Source: Muscardinus avellanarius (lineage: Eukaryota; Chordata; Mammalia; Rodentia; Gliridae). Taken from it: a stretch of DNA of 64,000 nucleotides. A program made the position numbers and the translations under genes. Every line of letters begins with the position of its first letter. The first letter of the stretch is position 1. The notes below the pieces were generated by a model. It did no database searches, was not told the origin of the DNA, and saw only the letters and a list, made by a program, of their open reading frames with translations. The stretch is from the NCBI GenBank assembly GCA_963383645.1, contig OY726560.1:152296546-152360545 (forward strand), in the 5' to 3' direction. Positions 31,501 through 42,444 of the stretch are shown piece after piece.

Positions 31501-31620
31501 TATTTATTTATTTTTAAACTTTCATCCTTACACTGTTCTTCACTGACTGAGTTTCAGTTTAGCAATGAGCAAGCATCACATTTACACAATCAACAGCGTG
31601 ATTTATAAAAGGCCAGAATA

Positions 31621-31670
31621 GCCCAGTATGATGTATGAATATAATGCACCAATAAAATTTTTTAAAAAAA
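31621..31670 (+). mobile_element. Very short L1 3' end (5'-truncated)
   Basis: 'cagtatgatgtatgaatata' followed by 'atgcaccaataaaatttttt' and an A-run equals only the last ~50 bp of the L1 terminus seen at 30743 and 55363. Confidence 0.75.
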
Positions 31671-32086
31671 GAAAGTTTATAAAGATATAAAAGAAAGAAG
31701 GCCAGAGGACACAAAGAGATTCTGGATGCACATATTCATTTGAGGTGTATTATTTTGAGGAAATAAAATGGTTATTACTTTCCTCTTTTATTTTGTCACA
31801 AATCTCCAAAACTAGAAAAACACCAATAAGCCAACAAGCCAATGGGGAGACCAGCAAATGAACAGCAGCCTGGGGCTGGGAGTCAGATATACCGCAGGCG
31901 GAGGAGCTTCCTGCCTTCCCCTGTCATTCCATGAAATGTCCTGTCATGCAGGGCCCGGAGGGGCGGCCACACCCAGGAGAGCACAGCAGAGAAGGAGGGA
32001 ATTCTGTACCTACAGAGTCCTGCTCTGAAAACCACCTTCTACAGGATCCCTAAGGGTGAAGCTATGTGCAAAGTACATTTTGCTCG

Positions 32087-32088
<2 letters not shown>

Positions 32089-32131
<43 letters not shown>
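32089..32131. repeat. (GT)n microsatellite
   Basis: About 21 GT units followed by 'tgtcgttg'. Confidence 0.95.
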
Positions 32132-32949
32132 GTCGTTGTTTTCAAAAGTGTGGGAAATATAGTTGAAAATTCTCCAACAGTGCCTGATTGCTTGGGGAGA
32201 CAGCATAGCTAGCAAAATCAGAAGAATGAATAACATAAAAATAAGATTAAAATTGGCCTATTATTCCTATAATCTTTACATTGGCTCTCCTCTAGCAAAA
32301 AGGTAGAGGTTGCATCGGTTTCAGTTTCACCAAAAAGACCCGACATTTCTGCAAGAAGGTTGAACGATGTACGGCTATGGAAAGATTAACCTGCAACCTG
32401 GGCATACAGAATACCCCCTCGCACATCCTAGAAGCCAGTAGATAGTCTAGAAACCTCTTCTGCTAGGAGTATAAACAGAATGCTAATGAGAAGAGATAAA
32501 CATATTTTCCCTGTATCCCCAAAGCCAAAAACCGCAACCAACAGCCAGCTGCAGAAACTTATGGAATTGGCCCACAGAATATAGTATTACTAAAGGAGGG
32601 AAAGAAAGAGGACCGAATGACTTTCTGTTTTAGATTTAAAGTACTGGAGAGGACAAGGTGCTACTTAGCATTTCTACAGTCTAGAAAAGCTGCCTTTACC
32701 CAAACTGGCCTTCCAAGTATCCACTGTTTGCTACCACGGCATGGCCTTTATCTGCAAGAGCATCCCACTTCTGAAATCGGACCCGAGCGGGGAATGCTGA
32801 TAGACAGATGGGAAGGCTTCTGATGGTGATGCTCTCAGATGAGCCGAGGATACAGAGTCCCACCCACCCGAGTTTTCAAGTGTTGGCACACCATGAACAG
32901 GAAAGGGTTCAGCCTTCTGGGGCTGCCCCTCCTCATGAAACCTTTAGGG

Positions 32950-33075
32950 AAGATATTACAATTTTTTCCCATTTACAAATGAAGATACCAAAGCTCAGCA
33001 GCGGCTTGCCCCAAATGCCAGAGTATGCTAGTATGGAGAGACCGGAGGACCAGTGCTTGAGTCTGTGTGGCTCAG
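32950..33075 (-). repeat. MIR SINE fragment
   Basis: 'cccatttacaaatgaagata', 'ccaaagctcagcagcggctt' and 'gaggaccagtgcttgagtct' follow antisense MIR (CCCATTTTACAGATGAGGAAACTGAGGC...). Confidence 0.6.
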
Positions 33076-33382
33076 CCAGGGACACTTGACTCTTCTGGCA
33101 GGGGAAGCTGAATGCCCCGGAAGGATCAGGAGGACATTGTGCCACAGATTCCACCTGTATCTGATCTACACTGCCAGGAATGGTGAATGCTGGGATAAGA
33201 GTTGTGTGTTGCCTTTGGTTCATGGACAAAGACAAGCAATTGATGTACTGTACTTGTAGGGCGCAGCAGCTCTGCAGGATGGGAAATCTACATTAACTCT
33301 GCGTGAGCCGCATGGGCTTTGACCCAGGTGGGATGGGTCAGGGGTGAGAGGGTGGCTGAGTTGCGTGGGTGTCCTCTGCGTC

Positions 33383-33600
33383 ACCCTGCTACTTCTTTTC
33401 TTTTGGTGGTACTGGGGTTCTTGGAAGCCCTTCTACCTCTGGGCTACACTCCCAGACCTATTTTTTTATATTTTTATTTGGAAACAGGGTCTCTTAAGCC
33501 ATCGCAGCTGGCTTCGAACCTGCGCGATCCTCCTGTCTCTCCTTCCCAAGCGCGGGGATTACAAGCGTGGACCACCACGCCCGGCAACCCTGCTCCTTCT
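33383..33600 (-). repeat. B1-dID SINE (subfamily B) with target duplication
   Basis: The body is 33397-33586, with 'ggtggtactggggttcttgg', the short 'gtctcttaagccatcgcagc' and the head 'ccaccacgcccggc'. The 14-bp flanks 'accctgctacttct' (33383-33396) and 'accctgctccttct' (33587-33600) differ at one base. Confidence 0.93.
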
Positions 33601-34134
33601 GACCTGCGTTTCCTTCCTCCTCTGCAGAATGAGGGGTTGGATGGAGTGCTTACTAAGGGGCTGTTTGAATTCTGTAGAGGCTGGAGCACCCACGAGAAAG
33701 CAAAAGAGACTGTGTTATAAGCCTTCATACTGACGGTGGCATATTTTATCCAACAGATTGGAAAAGGTTGATGTTTAAAACTACTGGGTTGGTGAAGGGA
33801 TAATAAAACAGGTAATCTTGGCTCTGCTGGTGACTGGGTAAGTTGGATCAACCCTTTAGATAGCTATTAAAAATAACAGCATCGTTGCACATAATAAAAC
33901 ATAATGCATATATCCAATGGTACTGATATATCACTCTGGCAGTTACATATGCATATATTTGCACATGGAAGATTAACTGTAGTGCTATTTACTGTAACAG
34001 AAAGGCAGGGATGGCCTATGTACCCTTCATTGAGGGCTGGTGTATTACACTGTGCTACATCCAAATACATGGAACACTATACAGTCATTATAAAGAATGA
34101 GGTTAATGAGTGTGTGCTGTTAGAATAGCATGGC

Positions 34135-34377
34135 CAGAATAAAATATTTCTTTTGTGTGTGTGTGATCCTGGGGATTGATCCCAAACGTATTCTACCATC
34201 GAGCTACACCTCCAGCCTGATTTTATTTCTTATTTGGAAAGAGGTTCTTGTTAGGTTAATGAGAGTCTCACTGCTTGCTGAGGCTGGCTTTGGACCTGTG
34301 ATCCTCCTGTCTCAGCCTCCCAAGTACTGGGATTACAGGCCATACACCACCACGCCTGGCCAGAATAAAATATTTCT
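34135..34377 (-). repeat. B1-dID SINE with long target duplication
   Basis: The body is 34152-34360, starting with a GT-containing tail and ending at the head 'ccaccacgcctggc'. The flanks 'cagaataaaatatttct' (17 bp) are identical at 34135-34151 and 34361-34377, and a further 4 bp of match overlaps the SINE end. Confidence 0.95.
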
Positions 34378-34503
34378 AAGACAAAAACACAGAAAACAGT
34401 AGCGTATAAGTTCATTTGATATGGCTATGTGGGTTTAAAGGGTATATGTGCATATGCAGGTATAAATCCTTTCTGGAAGAATTGATTTTAAAAATAATTA
34501 TTA

Positions 34504-34930
34504 GCTGGGCATGGTGGCACATGCTTGCAATCCCAATACTTGGGAGGCTGAGACAGGAGGACTCCAGGTTTGCAGCCAGCCTTAGCAACTTAGTGAGGCC
34601 CTCCACAACTTTGTGAGACCCTGTTACAAAATAAAGAATAAAAGCCGGCATGGTGGTACACACTTTTAATCCCAGCATTTGGGAGGCTGAGACAGGAGGA
34701 TCACGGTTTACTGATAGCCTCAGCTACTTAGTGAGGCCCTTTGCAGCTCAGTGAGACCCTATTTCAAATTAAAGAATAAAAAATAGGGCTGGAGGTATAG
34801 CTAAGAGGTAGAATGCTTCTGGGTTCCATCCCAAGTACTGCAATAAATAAATAAGTAAATAAAATAGGACTGGGGGTGTAGCTTGAAGATAGAATGTTCC
34901 TGGGTTAAGTCCCCAGTACAAAAGAAAAAA
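34504..34930 (+). repeat. B1-dID SINE interrupted in its linker by another SINE
   Basis: The left B1 half is 34504-34643 and ends in 'aaaataaagaataaa'. The right ID half is 34865-34930 ('taggactgggggtgtagc ... ccccagtac'). Between them sits a complete SINE (34644-34864). Removing it restores one dimer. Confidence 0.88.
34644..34864 (+). repeat. B1-dID SINE nested in the linker of another
   Basis: A full dimer from 'gccggcatggtggtacac' to 'ccaagtactgcaataaata', with a tail of AAAT units that merges with the host linker. It is subfamily A. Confidence 0.88.
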
Positions 34931-35100
34931 TTGTCAAGTCATTGACATGGGAAAGGAACTTAGGGCCCAGGATAAAAGAGAGGGCTTTTTTTAAAAAAAA
35001 AAATTCTAGTACTTTCTGTATTCTTTGAAATTTTATATATATATTTACTTTTTCATAAAAAAACAAGAACAAAATAAAACTAGTTTAAAAACTGTTTTCC

Positions 35101-35217
35101 AGCCAGGAGTGGTGATGCAGGTCTACAATCCAAGCTACTCTGGAGGCTAAGACACAAGTTCAAGGCCAGCCAGGCCAACTTAGTGAGACCCTGTCTCAAA
35201 TTTAAAAAAAAAAAATT
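35101..35217 (+). repeat. B1-like monomer, old
   Basis: 'agccaggagtggtgatgcag', 'ggaggctaagaca' and 'cttagtgagaccctgtctca' with an A-tail, and no ID half. It resembles an older B1 monomer or a truncated dimer. Confidence 0.75.
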
Positions 35218-35534
35218 AAAGTGTTTTCAGTCTATCAGAAGTAAAGACAAGGACATAAAAACAGATCAAAGAAATTAGGTCAACCATGCTATATAAAATA
35301 TTATATATATACATATATCTTGTTACATATAGCATTACCTATAATATATATCCACTACATTTTGCATAGGTGTATATATATATATATATATATTTAAAAT
35401 TGAAATTAAGTATAAACATAGTATATATGGCATACTATATATGTAACATAAACATAAATATGTACTATCTAAGCACAACCCCAGCTGGATAATTTACTCA
35501 CCCAGCTGTTAAAGGTGGACAGCTCCTAAAATTC
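35218..35534. other. AT-rich stretch with TA-type low complexity
   Basis: Imperfect TA repeats occur around 35290-35460, including an uninterrupted TA run at about 35371-35392. No gene is seen. Confidence 0.6.
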
Positions 35535-35754
35535 CAGCCACTGGTGGCACATGCTTGTAATCCCAGCATTTGGGAGGCTGAGACCAGAGGATCCCGGTTC
35601 GCGGACAGCCTCAGCTACTTAATGAGACCCTCTGCAACTCAGTGAGACCCAGTTTCAAAATAAAGAATAAAAATATGGGACAGGAGGTATAGCTCGGAGG
35701 TCAAATGCCCCTGGGTTCCATCCCCAGACCCACAAAAAAATAATATAAAAAAAA
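35535..35754 (+). repeat. B1-dID SINE (subfamily A)
   Basis: From 'cagccactggtggcacatg' to 'catccccagacccac' with an A-rich tail. The right half reads 'gacaggaggtatagctcgg'. The first bases of the head are altered. Confidence 0.88.
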
Positions 35755-37204
35755 TAGCCCAACTTCTCTAATTTGCGTTTGTTTAATGTTCTCAAACCCC
35801 AAGAGAGAAGGAGTCAAAAATAGCTAGGCGCTTTGAAACCCTTTTGGAAAAGGCGCTCTGTGGCATACTTGGTGGGTTTTTTTTTTTTTTTTTTTTTTTT
35901 ACATTCAATGAACAAAAAAGTTCACTGTTCCGACCACCAAGAAAACGGCCAAGTTTTCAGAAACGCAGTCACATTTCTGGCTGACGTAAGGAGATTTTCC
36001 AACTGGGCTTTCGTCCGCACACGTCCGGGTGGTCTGCCTGACCTACCACAGCCTCCCCTGTGCCAACGATGTTGTTTGTAAAACTCAGTGTAAAAACAAA
36101 GCTTGTAAACTCATTGAAAGCCGGGGATGCTTTGTGAAAGGGAGACAAAGGTATGCACAGACCCCTCGATGGCCAAGACAGAGTCGATTCTTTTGAAAGA
36201 TGGAAAAGTTGCTTTGGACGGATCCCTTACGTCTTTATGGGGAAGTACAGCTGACTTGCAGTTCCTTCTGCAGAACTCAAGACTGATTTATTTCCATTGG
36301 GCAGATGAAAATACACACGGATTTCATGGGGACGACTGGACTTCATAAACTCGTCCCTTTTGCCACGCACAGACTTTGATCTTTCCCACGGGCCTGGTTC
36401 TGAGCTGGGTGCAGTCAGCTGCCGGTGTGACACGTGAGTCTGCGCCCCTTCCTGTCGCCTGTTGAAGTTGGCTGTGCTCATCAGAAAACAAACAGCGCCA
36501 GCTCTGGAGGAAGGGCTGTGCCATGGCAGGGCGCTTTGTCTAGAGCAGAGCTGTTCCGAAGCCCCCGTGGTCCAGGGCTGGAAGGCGGCCCGGCCGCCAC
36601 GTCTGTCTTCCCTTAGTCATCAGGGTGGACGCTGCTCCTTGGCCTGATCGGGTCTCTATCCCGTCTCTCACCCGTTGGTTTCCCAACTCAAAAAGGACTC
36701 CATGCCCCACGACGGAAACACTGTTCAATCTGCTCCACATAATTCACCAAAAGAAACAGCTGAGCTTGCAAAGGGCTGGCATTATTATCAGAGAATAATA
36801 GCCAGCTCCTGCTCAGAGAAGTGAAGACAGCCTGGAGACGCGGTCCCTGCCTGAGTACCGCTCTGTGGATCCTGAGCACCCAGCAACCAGGTCCCTGCCA
36901 CAGCTTTTGGGGGCTGTAGATTGCTGAAGGGGCCGGGGCAGTCACGGAGAGCTTCCTGAGGAGGCAGCATCTGAGTTGGGTCCTGGAGGGTGCACAGGAG
37001 TGCGGCCAAGGGAAGACGACAGGGAAGCACCTTCCAGGACAAAGGAAACAAGGAGACTTTAAAGGCACAAGTGTGGGGACGGCACAGACAAGCAGAAGGT
37101 GTTTTGGGGGCTGGAAAGTGAAGTAAAAGGTTGGCTGTGAGAGACAGTAGGCATATTTCACAGCATGCTCTGAGCTCTTGATCACCCTCTACAAAATGAT
37201 GGTG
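35755..37204. other. Single-copy DNA, no gene seen
   Basis: A T-run of more than 20 lies at about 35876-35900. GC-rich frames at 36227-36740 and 36688-37348 (up to 186 codons) overlap each other, have no domains, and one runs into the SINE at 37205. All are rejected as genes. Confidence 0.4.
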
Positions 37205-37514
37205 GCTGGGCGTGGTGACCCACCTTGTAATTCCAATACTCAGAAGGTGGAGACAGGAGGATTGCAGGTTCGAAGCTGGCCTCAGCAACTTAGTGAGACC
37301 CTGTTTCAAAAATAAAAAATAAAACAGAAGCCGGGCGTGGTGGCACACGCTTGTAATCCCCGCATTTGGGAGGCGGAGACAGGGGGATCTCGCAGGTTCG
37401 AAGCCAGCCTCGCTGGCTTAAGAGACCCGTTTCCAAATTAGAAAAGTATAAAAGTAGGTCTGGGAGTATAGCCCGGAGGTAGAAGGGCTTTCAGGAACTC
37501 CAGTACCACCAAAA

Positions 37515-37553
<39 letters not shown>

Positions 37554-37610
37554 AACAGGTATGGGGATGTAGCTGAGAAGCAGAATGTCCCTGGGTTTAA
37601 TTCCGGGCAA

Positions 37611-37611
<1 letters not shown>
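37205..37611 (+). repeat. B1-dID SINE interrupted in its linker by another SINE
   Basis: The left half is 37205-37329 ('gctgggcgtggtgaccc ... aaaataaaacagaa'). The right ID half is 37556-37611 ('acaggtatggggatgtagc ... tttaattccgggcaag'). A subfamily B SINE sits between them at 37330-37555. The outer copy ends in a CA repeat. Confidence 0.88.
37330..37555 (+). repeat. B1-dID SINE (subfamily B) nested in a linker
   Basis: 'gccgggcgtggtggcacac', 'cctcgctggcttaagagacc', 'ggtctgggagtatagcccgg' and 'ccagtaccacc', then about ten AAAT units. Intact CpGs suggest a recent insertion. Confidence 0.9.
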
Positions 37612-37657
<46 letters not shown>

Positions 37658-37667
37658 TGATGATGAT
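37612..37667. repeat. (CA)n(GAT)n microsatellite
   Basis: About 22 CA units followed by four GAT units, at the end of the outer SINE. Confidence 0.94.
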
Positions 37668-38335
37668 AGTTTTAGAAGAATTATCTGGGGTGCACAAAGA
37701 TTGTGATCTCTTACAGTTCTCCAGCTGGCTCTTGGCAGCCAGCCGTCAAGTCCAGCCTGTGAGATAATGAAGCCCTTGCTCCTGACTGCTCTGTAAAGGT
37801 TGCTTAAAAAAAAAAAAAAAGACGGTACACGCTAGAGGTTTTCAGGGAGCCACAGAGTAGCCGGGCTCCGTGAAGGGCACCAATGGACACAGAAATGTCA
37901 AGAAGTGGCCCCGGGGTGCAGGGCTCAGTGCCGGGGGCAGCGGCCGCCCCCTGAGTCCGCGATGGGCAGCGGTGCCCAGATACCATGTGCCCAGCAAGGC
38001 CACAGGGGCTGCGGGGCTTCTCTGCGGGAAGGTGGGAAGCAGAAGCGGAAGCAGAAGCGCGATGGTGTGCTGTACTGGCCAGCGCGAGGGAGCCGAGGCC
38101 CGGGAGGCGTGGGGGAGAAGCCTGCACCTCAGGAGGACCCCGGGCCTCAGGGGCAACCACAGTCAAACAGGTAACTCAGACAAGAGGTGGAGATTTTCAG
38201 CAGGATCCACTGATTCACCAACTCACCGGCAGTTCAAGAAAGAGCAAGGGCGGCCAGCGTGAAGAACAGGTCACCAAACAGAACAGGGAAGGTGAGAGTG
38301 ATCCACACACCCTGGAGGGTGTGGGGAAAGTCCAG
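37668..38335. other. Single-copy GC-rich DNA, no gene accepted
   Basis: Overlapping frames of 89-130 codons on both strands (37804-38347) have no domains. A short 'gaagcggaagcagaagc' internal repeat lies at about 38041. CpG content is moderate but not a clear island. Confidence 0.4.
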
Positions 38336-38570
38336 GTTGTATTCTGAGGTACTGGGGATGGAACCCTGGGGCATTCTACCTCCGAGCTACACCCCCAGCC
38401 CTACTTTTTAAAAAATTCATTCTTCATTTTGAAATAGGGTCTTAGTGAGTTGCAAAGGGCTTCACTAAGTAGCTGAGGCTGGCCACAAACCCGCATCTTC
38501 CTGTCTCAGCCTCCCAAACTATGGGATGACAAGCTTGTACCATGTCATCTGGTTCTAAGTTTTATTCTGA
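38336..38570 (-). repeat. B1-dID SINE (subfamily A) with target duplication
   Basis: The body is 38348-38558 ('ggtactggggatggaaccct', 'ctccgagctacacccccagc', 'ttgaaatagggtcttagtga'). The flanks 'gttgtattctga' (38336-38347) and 'gttttattctga' (38559-38570) differ at one base. Confidence 0.92.
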
Positions 38571-39139
38571 ATTTCATGTTTTAGGAAGTGTTTGGCACAC
38601 ACACAAAAACCCCTTTGCTAAGATTAAAAAAAGACATGCATGTGCATGTGTGCGTGCACACACACACACACACAGAGGAAATGAATACTAACTCCCCCTG
38701 ACCAACACAGATGAGAAATCCCAAGTCAAACACCAACAAGTGCAAATATACCTAAATAACTAATGTACCGTTATTATGTTTTCTTTATGATATAACTATA
38801 ATAATGGTTTAATATTGGCACATTCATTGATACAACTAGATATATCAATATATCCACTAACACTGTGATCATCTTTAAAAGCTTCTGAATAGTCAACGGG
38901 TAAGACAGTATTTCTGATTTTAGGATAGGATGTGTACGGATAATAAGATTGATTTATCTTAAACGGACAGCAAATATTTCTTTTAATGGTAAGACACCAA
39001 TACCACTATCAAGAGAGGTAAGAAAAAAAAAATCCACCGCCCTTTATGACCCCTGCAAAAAAGGTCAGCGAGGCTGGAGTGGAAATCAACATGGTTTAGA
39101 AGACACATTTTAAAAGCACCACAGAATGATTTATTATCT
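38571..39139. other. AT-rich DNA, nothing recognised
   Basis: A short CA run lies at 38657-38675. No gene or identifiable repeat otherwise. Confidence 0.4.
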
Positions 39140-39740
39140 TTAACCATCACAAAGCCAAACGACTTTTAATGATAATATTCGATGTTTCTAGAACAGATGG
39201 TAATAACCTCATTTTTCCTAAAGTACAGTTTGGTGATGAATTTTGAGAACATTGAAAACGCTCAGGTCCTATGACTTCGTAATTCCATTCTCAGTCATTG
39301 CATTAAGGAAATAATCAGCTCTACAGACAAATACTTATCTCTTTACCGTGGTATTGTTTATGCTTTAGACATGGCAACTATCTAAATGTTGATCAAGAGG
39401 AAAGTGGGGAATTATATTGAGTCAATATTGTTTATAAATCTTGCTTTTGATGAATATTTAATGCCACAGAACAATGCTTGCAGCATAATGTGGAAAAGTA
39501 TGACTTAAAATTAAGCACAGTAGATAGGTATGAGGTTTATTTTCAGATATAAATCCACTGCACATGCCCAGAAAATGACTGGGAGAGTAAACGCCAAAAT
39601 GCTAACGGTGATTATTCCTCTGGTGGAAGAGATGAGAGTGATTTCTCTGTTGATATGCATACTTCTTTTATATTTCCCAAATGTTCTATATTGCATATTG
39701 TTTTGCTTTCACATGGAGAACAATAACTATGAAACATTAC
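39140..39740 (+). mobile_element. Old L1ME-type 3' fragment
   Basis: 'aattccattctcagtcattg', 'ctttaccgtggtattgttta', 'caactatctaaatgttgatc', 'gaatatttaatgccacagaa' and 'tgtggaaaagtatgac' follow the order of the 3' region of L1ME-type LINEs. Strongly diverged. Confidence 0.5.
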
Positions 39741-41154
39741 TTTTGAAGCAAGGGGGGAAATTGTTATCTGGAATCGCTCATGAGGGCGGGAAGTTTCTCT
39801 GCAGGCTTAATAAGTTGTGCAGAAACATTCCACAAATCCGTCTTGCAGTCCTCCTCAAGGTTAGATTTCCCTGCCTGACCCTCCAAAACCACTTGAAGCT
39901 GTGATTTTGGAGCCTCTCAATGTGTCAAGTAGGTTTGCTGTAGCCACAACTTAGTGAATTTAAAAAAATAAATAAGATAAAAGAAGAAGTCATACGATGA
40001 AGGCGAAATCAGGCCTAGGGGGACTTTTGGAGTCATTTGTTCTCAATAGCTCTGCAAGGGGCCAGGCAGATCTGGAAGGGTCCAGCGCCACTTCCCCAGA
40101 AGGCATAACGGAACAGCCTGTGCCCGGTGGAGTAGAGCTGGGGCATCTGTAGAGATGATTCAGCCCTTTACACCGTGAGCTTCAATGAAACCTTCTAGGC
40201 GGTGGTGGGCTAGTGGGCAGATCCATCCTTACAGGACGTGACCCGCCAGAGCAGGCCGGAACCTCAACACACATGCCCAGTGTCTGGGTGGATGAGGGCG
40301 CGCCGCCCGCTCCCACACTCCTCCCTCTTGGGACTCCCAGGAAATCAGTGATAACCAAGCAGAACACTGTCTTGCCAAGTACAGATGTTCCTCAAGCCTT
40401 TCAGTGGTGCTCCAGTGGTCTAGATTGGGCCTGCGGATGGACACTGACCTCACAGCTTGCCTTGGACACAGGATTTGAACCAGCTCCACCTGGAAAGTCT
40501 TCGCGGAGGTCCTCAACCAGTTCCACCAACAGATCATAGACCCTGACCCAAGACCTCTCTAAACGGGCAGCTGTCTCCTCATGCATTTCTACTGAATACA
40601 CAGAGTGTGTTGAGGATCCAAGAACATCCGCACAGCGCACAGCTCCTGCTGGGCTTCCACCTGTCCTCTGCCAGCTAAAGCCATTCCGCCCCCTCGACCA
40701 CCGCGCCAAGGAGCAGGGCCTTCGTCTGACAGCTGAGGCTCCCCAAGAGGCAGTGTCCCCTCCTTCCCCCCTCCTTTTCCCAATGCCAGTGTTCCCAAGA
40801 GGCTCCGAGACCTAGCACATTGTCAAGGATTTAGTAGAATTAAATTAAAGGGATGATTTAAAAGTAGAGGCTCATCTATGTGAACAGCTGGATAAAGATG
40901 GGACTTACGCCATGGAGCCAGGATTTTATCTCCTGGGCTCTCTGCACATAGGGGACCCTGGGCTAGGCCTGCTGCTGGCTGCCTTGAACAAACAGCACCT
41001 ATCTGATACTCCAGCAGCATCGGGGTCATCAGCATTCTGGTCCCATCCTGCCTGGGCAATCCACACTGGAAATGTCCTACAGCCAGAAAGTGAAATTCAG
41101 AGACTTGTAGCTGGGCACAGGAAAGCCATCTGCAAGCACAGAAAGTTAAAAGTA
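39741..41154. other. Single-copy DNA, no gene seen
   Basis: No repeat is recognised. Overlapping frames of about 100 codons at 40213-40709 lack domains. Confidence 0.4.
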
Positions 41155-41480
41155 GGTTGGGGCATGGTGACGCACACTTTAAATCCCATCACCCGGCTCT
41201 TTCCATCCACCTCCCAGCTCCAGACTGCTTTATTAGGAAGTTCGAAGGCTGGATTGCTCCAGTCCCATCACCAGACAGGAGCCTGAGCCTCGGGCTGTCT
41301 CAGGGAGGTTGAGACAGGAGGATCGTGGTTCAGAGACAGCCTCAGCTACTTAGGCCCTTTGCAACTCAGTGAGCCCCTGTTTCAAAATAAAGAGTAAAAT
41401 AATAGGGCTGGGGTGTAGTGCGGAGGTAGAATGCCCCTGGATTCTATCCCCAGTACTGCAAAAAAAAAAAAAAAAAAAAG
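41155..41480 (+). repeat. B1-dID SINE carrying a foreign 108-bp insert
   Basis: The SINE head 'gggcatggtgacgcacactt' runs to 'aaatccca' (about 41186) and resumes at 'gggaggttgagacaggagg' (about 41303), continuing to 'cccagtactgc' and a 19-base A run. The middle (41187-41294) is not SINE but a copy of 41816-41940. Confidence 0.88.
41187..41294 (+). repeat. Local duplicate of 41816-41940, inside a SINE
   Basis: It shares 'catcacccggctctttccat', 'gactgctttattaggaagt', 'ggctggattgctccagtccc' and 'gcctgagcctc' with 41816-41940 in the same orientation. The downstream copy has about 17 extra bases. Because this copy breaks a SINE, the downstream copy is the likely source. Confidence 0.85.
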
Positions 41481-42227
41481 TTAAAGTAATGACTCCGTGG
41501 ACCCATCTTGACAAGAAGTCTGCAGAGTATCCCGCTCCCTGGACTGTGCAGCCACTTCAGAAAGACTAATGGCCTCCTATCTGCAAAGGGGCAAAGGCTG
41601 CGAGGCCGTTCACTCTGTTAGCGCTGCCCAGGCCCACAGCCTCCTCAGAGCCTGGTGGCCTGACACCCAGGGCTGGGTGACATCCCCCTCCCAGGGGGTC
41701 ACTAACGTATCACCAGACCAATTAGTTAACTGCTCCAACTGCTGGCTGGAGAACATGCTGTTTATTTTGAACTCTGCTTGCTTGGTGCTGGCAGGAGGAC
41801 AGGAGACATATAGATCATCACCCGGCTCTTTCCATCCGCCTGCCGCAACTCCTGACTGCTTTATTAGGAAGTCTGCAGGCTGGATTGCTCCAGTCCCAAC
41901 CAGTTACATCACCAGTTACATTAGAAGCCTGAGCCTCAGGTGCCCCGTGACTGTCATCTGATTGGTCCACTTTGCTTGCTTCCTGTCCATGTCTGTGTCC
42001 CAGCCATTGCCCCTAGAAACTAAAGACGATTGGTACCAATGAACTGAATTGACCAGTGAATCTGCTTCCATTGCAGTGAGGTCTAAAACAGTAACCCACT
42101 GGATTTCCTTCCCTGATCTTTGAACAATGGAGCCTCCCTTTTCACAGCCAACACATGTAGCTTGCTCTCTGATGCAGTGCATACACACATACACCCAGAC
42201 TCCTCTTGATTTTCACGCCCTTATAAC
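41481..42227. other. Single-copy DNA containing the source of the local duplicate
   Basis: 41816-41940 is the presumed source of the 108-bp insert in the SINE at 41155. It contains a small tandem ('ccagttacatcaccagttac'). No gene is seen. Confidence 0.5.
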
Positions 42228-42444
42228 AAGTTTCTCAACCTCAGCACTACTGGCATCTTGGGCTGGATAATTATCCGTGATGGGGGCTGTTTATCCTGTG
42301 CTTGTGGGATGTTTAGCAGCATCCTTGGCCTCTGCCCACAGATACCTGTGGTACCTCTCGCCCCAGTGTGACACCACAGATGTCTCCTGATGTCGCCAGG
42401 CATCCCTAGGGGGAAAAACATGCCCCCATTTGCAAACTACTGTG
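42228..42444 (-). mobile_element. MER20 (hAT-Charlie nonautonomous DNA transposon)
   Basis: 'gtttctcaacctcagcacta', 'ggctggataattatccg', 'gggatgtttagcagcatcct', 'tggcctctgcccacagatac', 'gatgtctcctgatgtcgcca' and 'catgcccccatttgcaaact' match MER20 in reverse orientation over nearly its full length of about 220 bp. MER20 copies are known to act as regulatory elements in endometrial cells; no such role is shown here. Confidence 0.85.

Larger units (their letters stand above)
31671..33382. other. Single-copy DNA with a GT repeat and a MIR
   Basis: No gene is seen. Listed separately are a GT microsatellite (32089-32131) and a MIR (about 32950-33075). Confidence 0.4.
33750..35100 (+). mobile_element. 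Old L1ME-type 3' region, invaded by SINEs
   Basis: 'ccaacagattggaaaagg', 'gtgctatttactgtaacaga', 'gctacatccaaatacatgga', 'acactatacagtcattataa', 'agaatgaggttaatgagtg' and 'gggtatatgtgcatatgcag' follow the 3' part of old L1ME/L1MC LINEs. Three SINE insertions (34152-34360, 34504 onward, 34644 onward) split it. Coding capacity is gone. Confidence 0.6.

Noticed and set aside
33319..33733. Two ORFs of about 130 codons
   Set aside because: Both translate an antisense B1-dID SINE (33397-33586).
36688..37348. Minus-strand ORFs of 165 and 186 codons
   Set aside because: The longer one runs into an antisense SINE, and both lack recognisable motifs.
37870..38262. CpG island with a first exon
   Set aside because: CpG density is only moderate, with no clear promoter elements or splice donor after a credible start codon.
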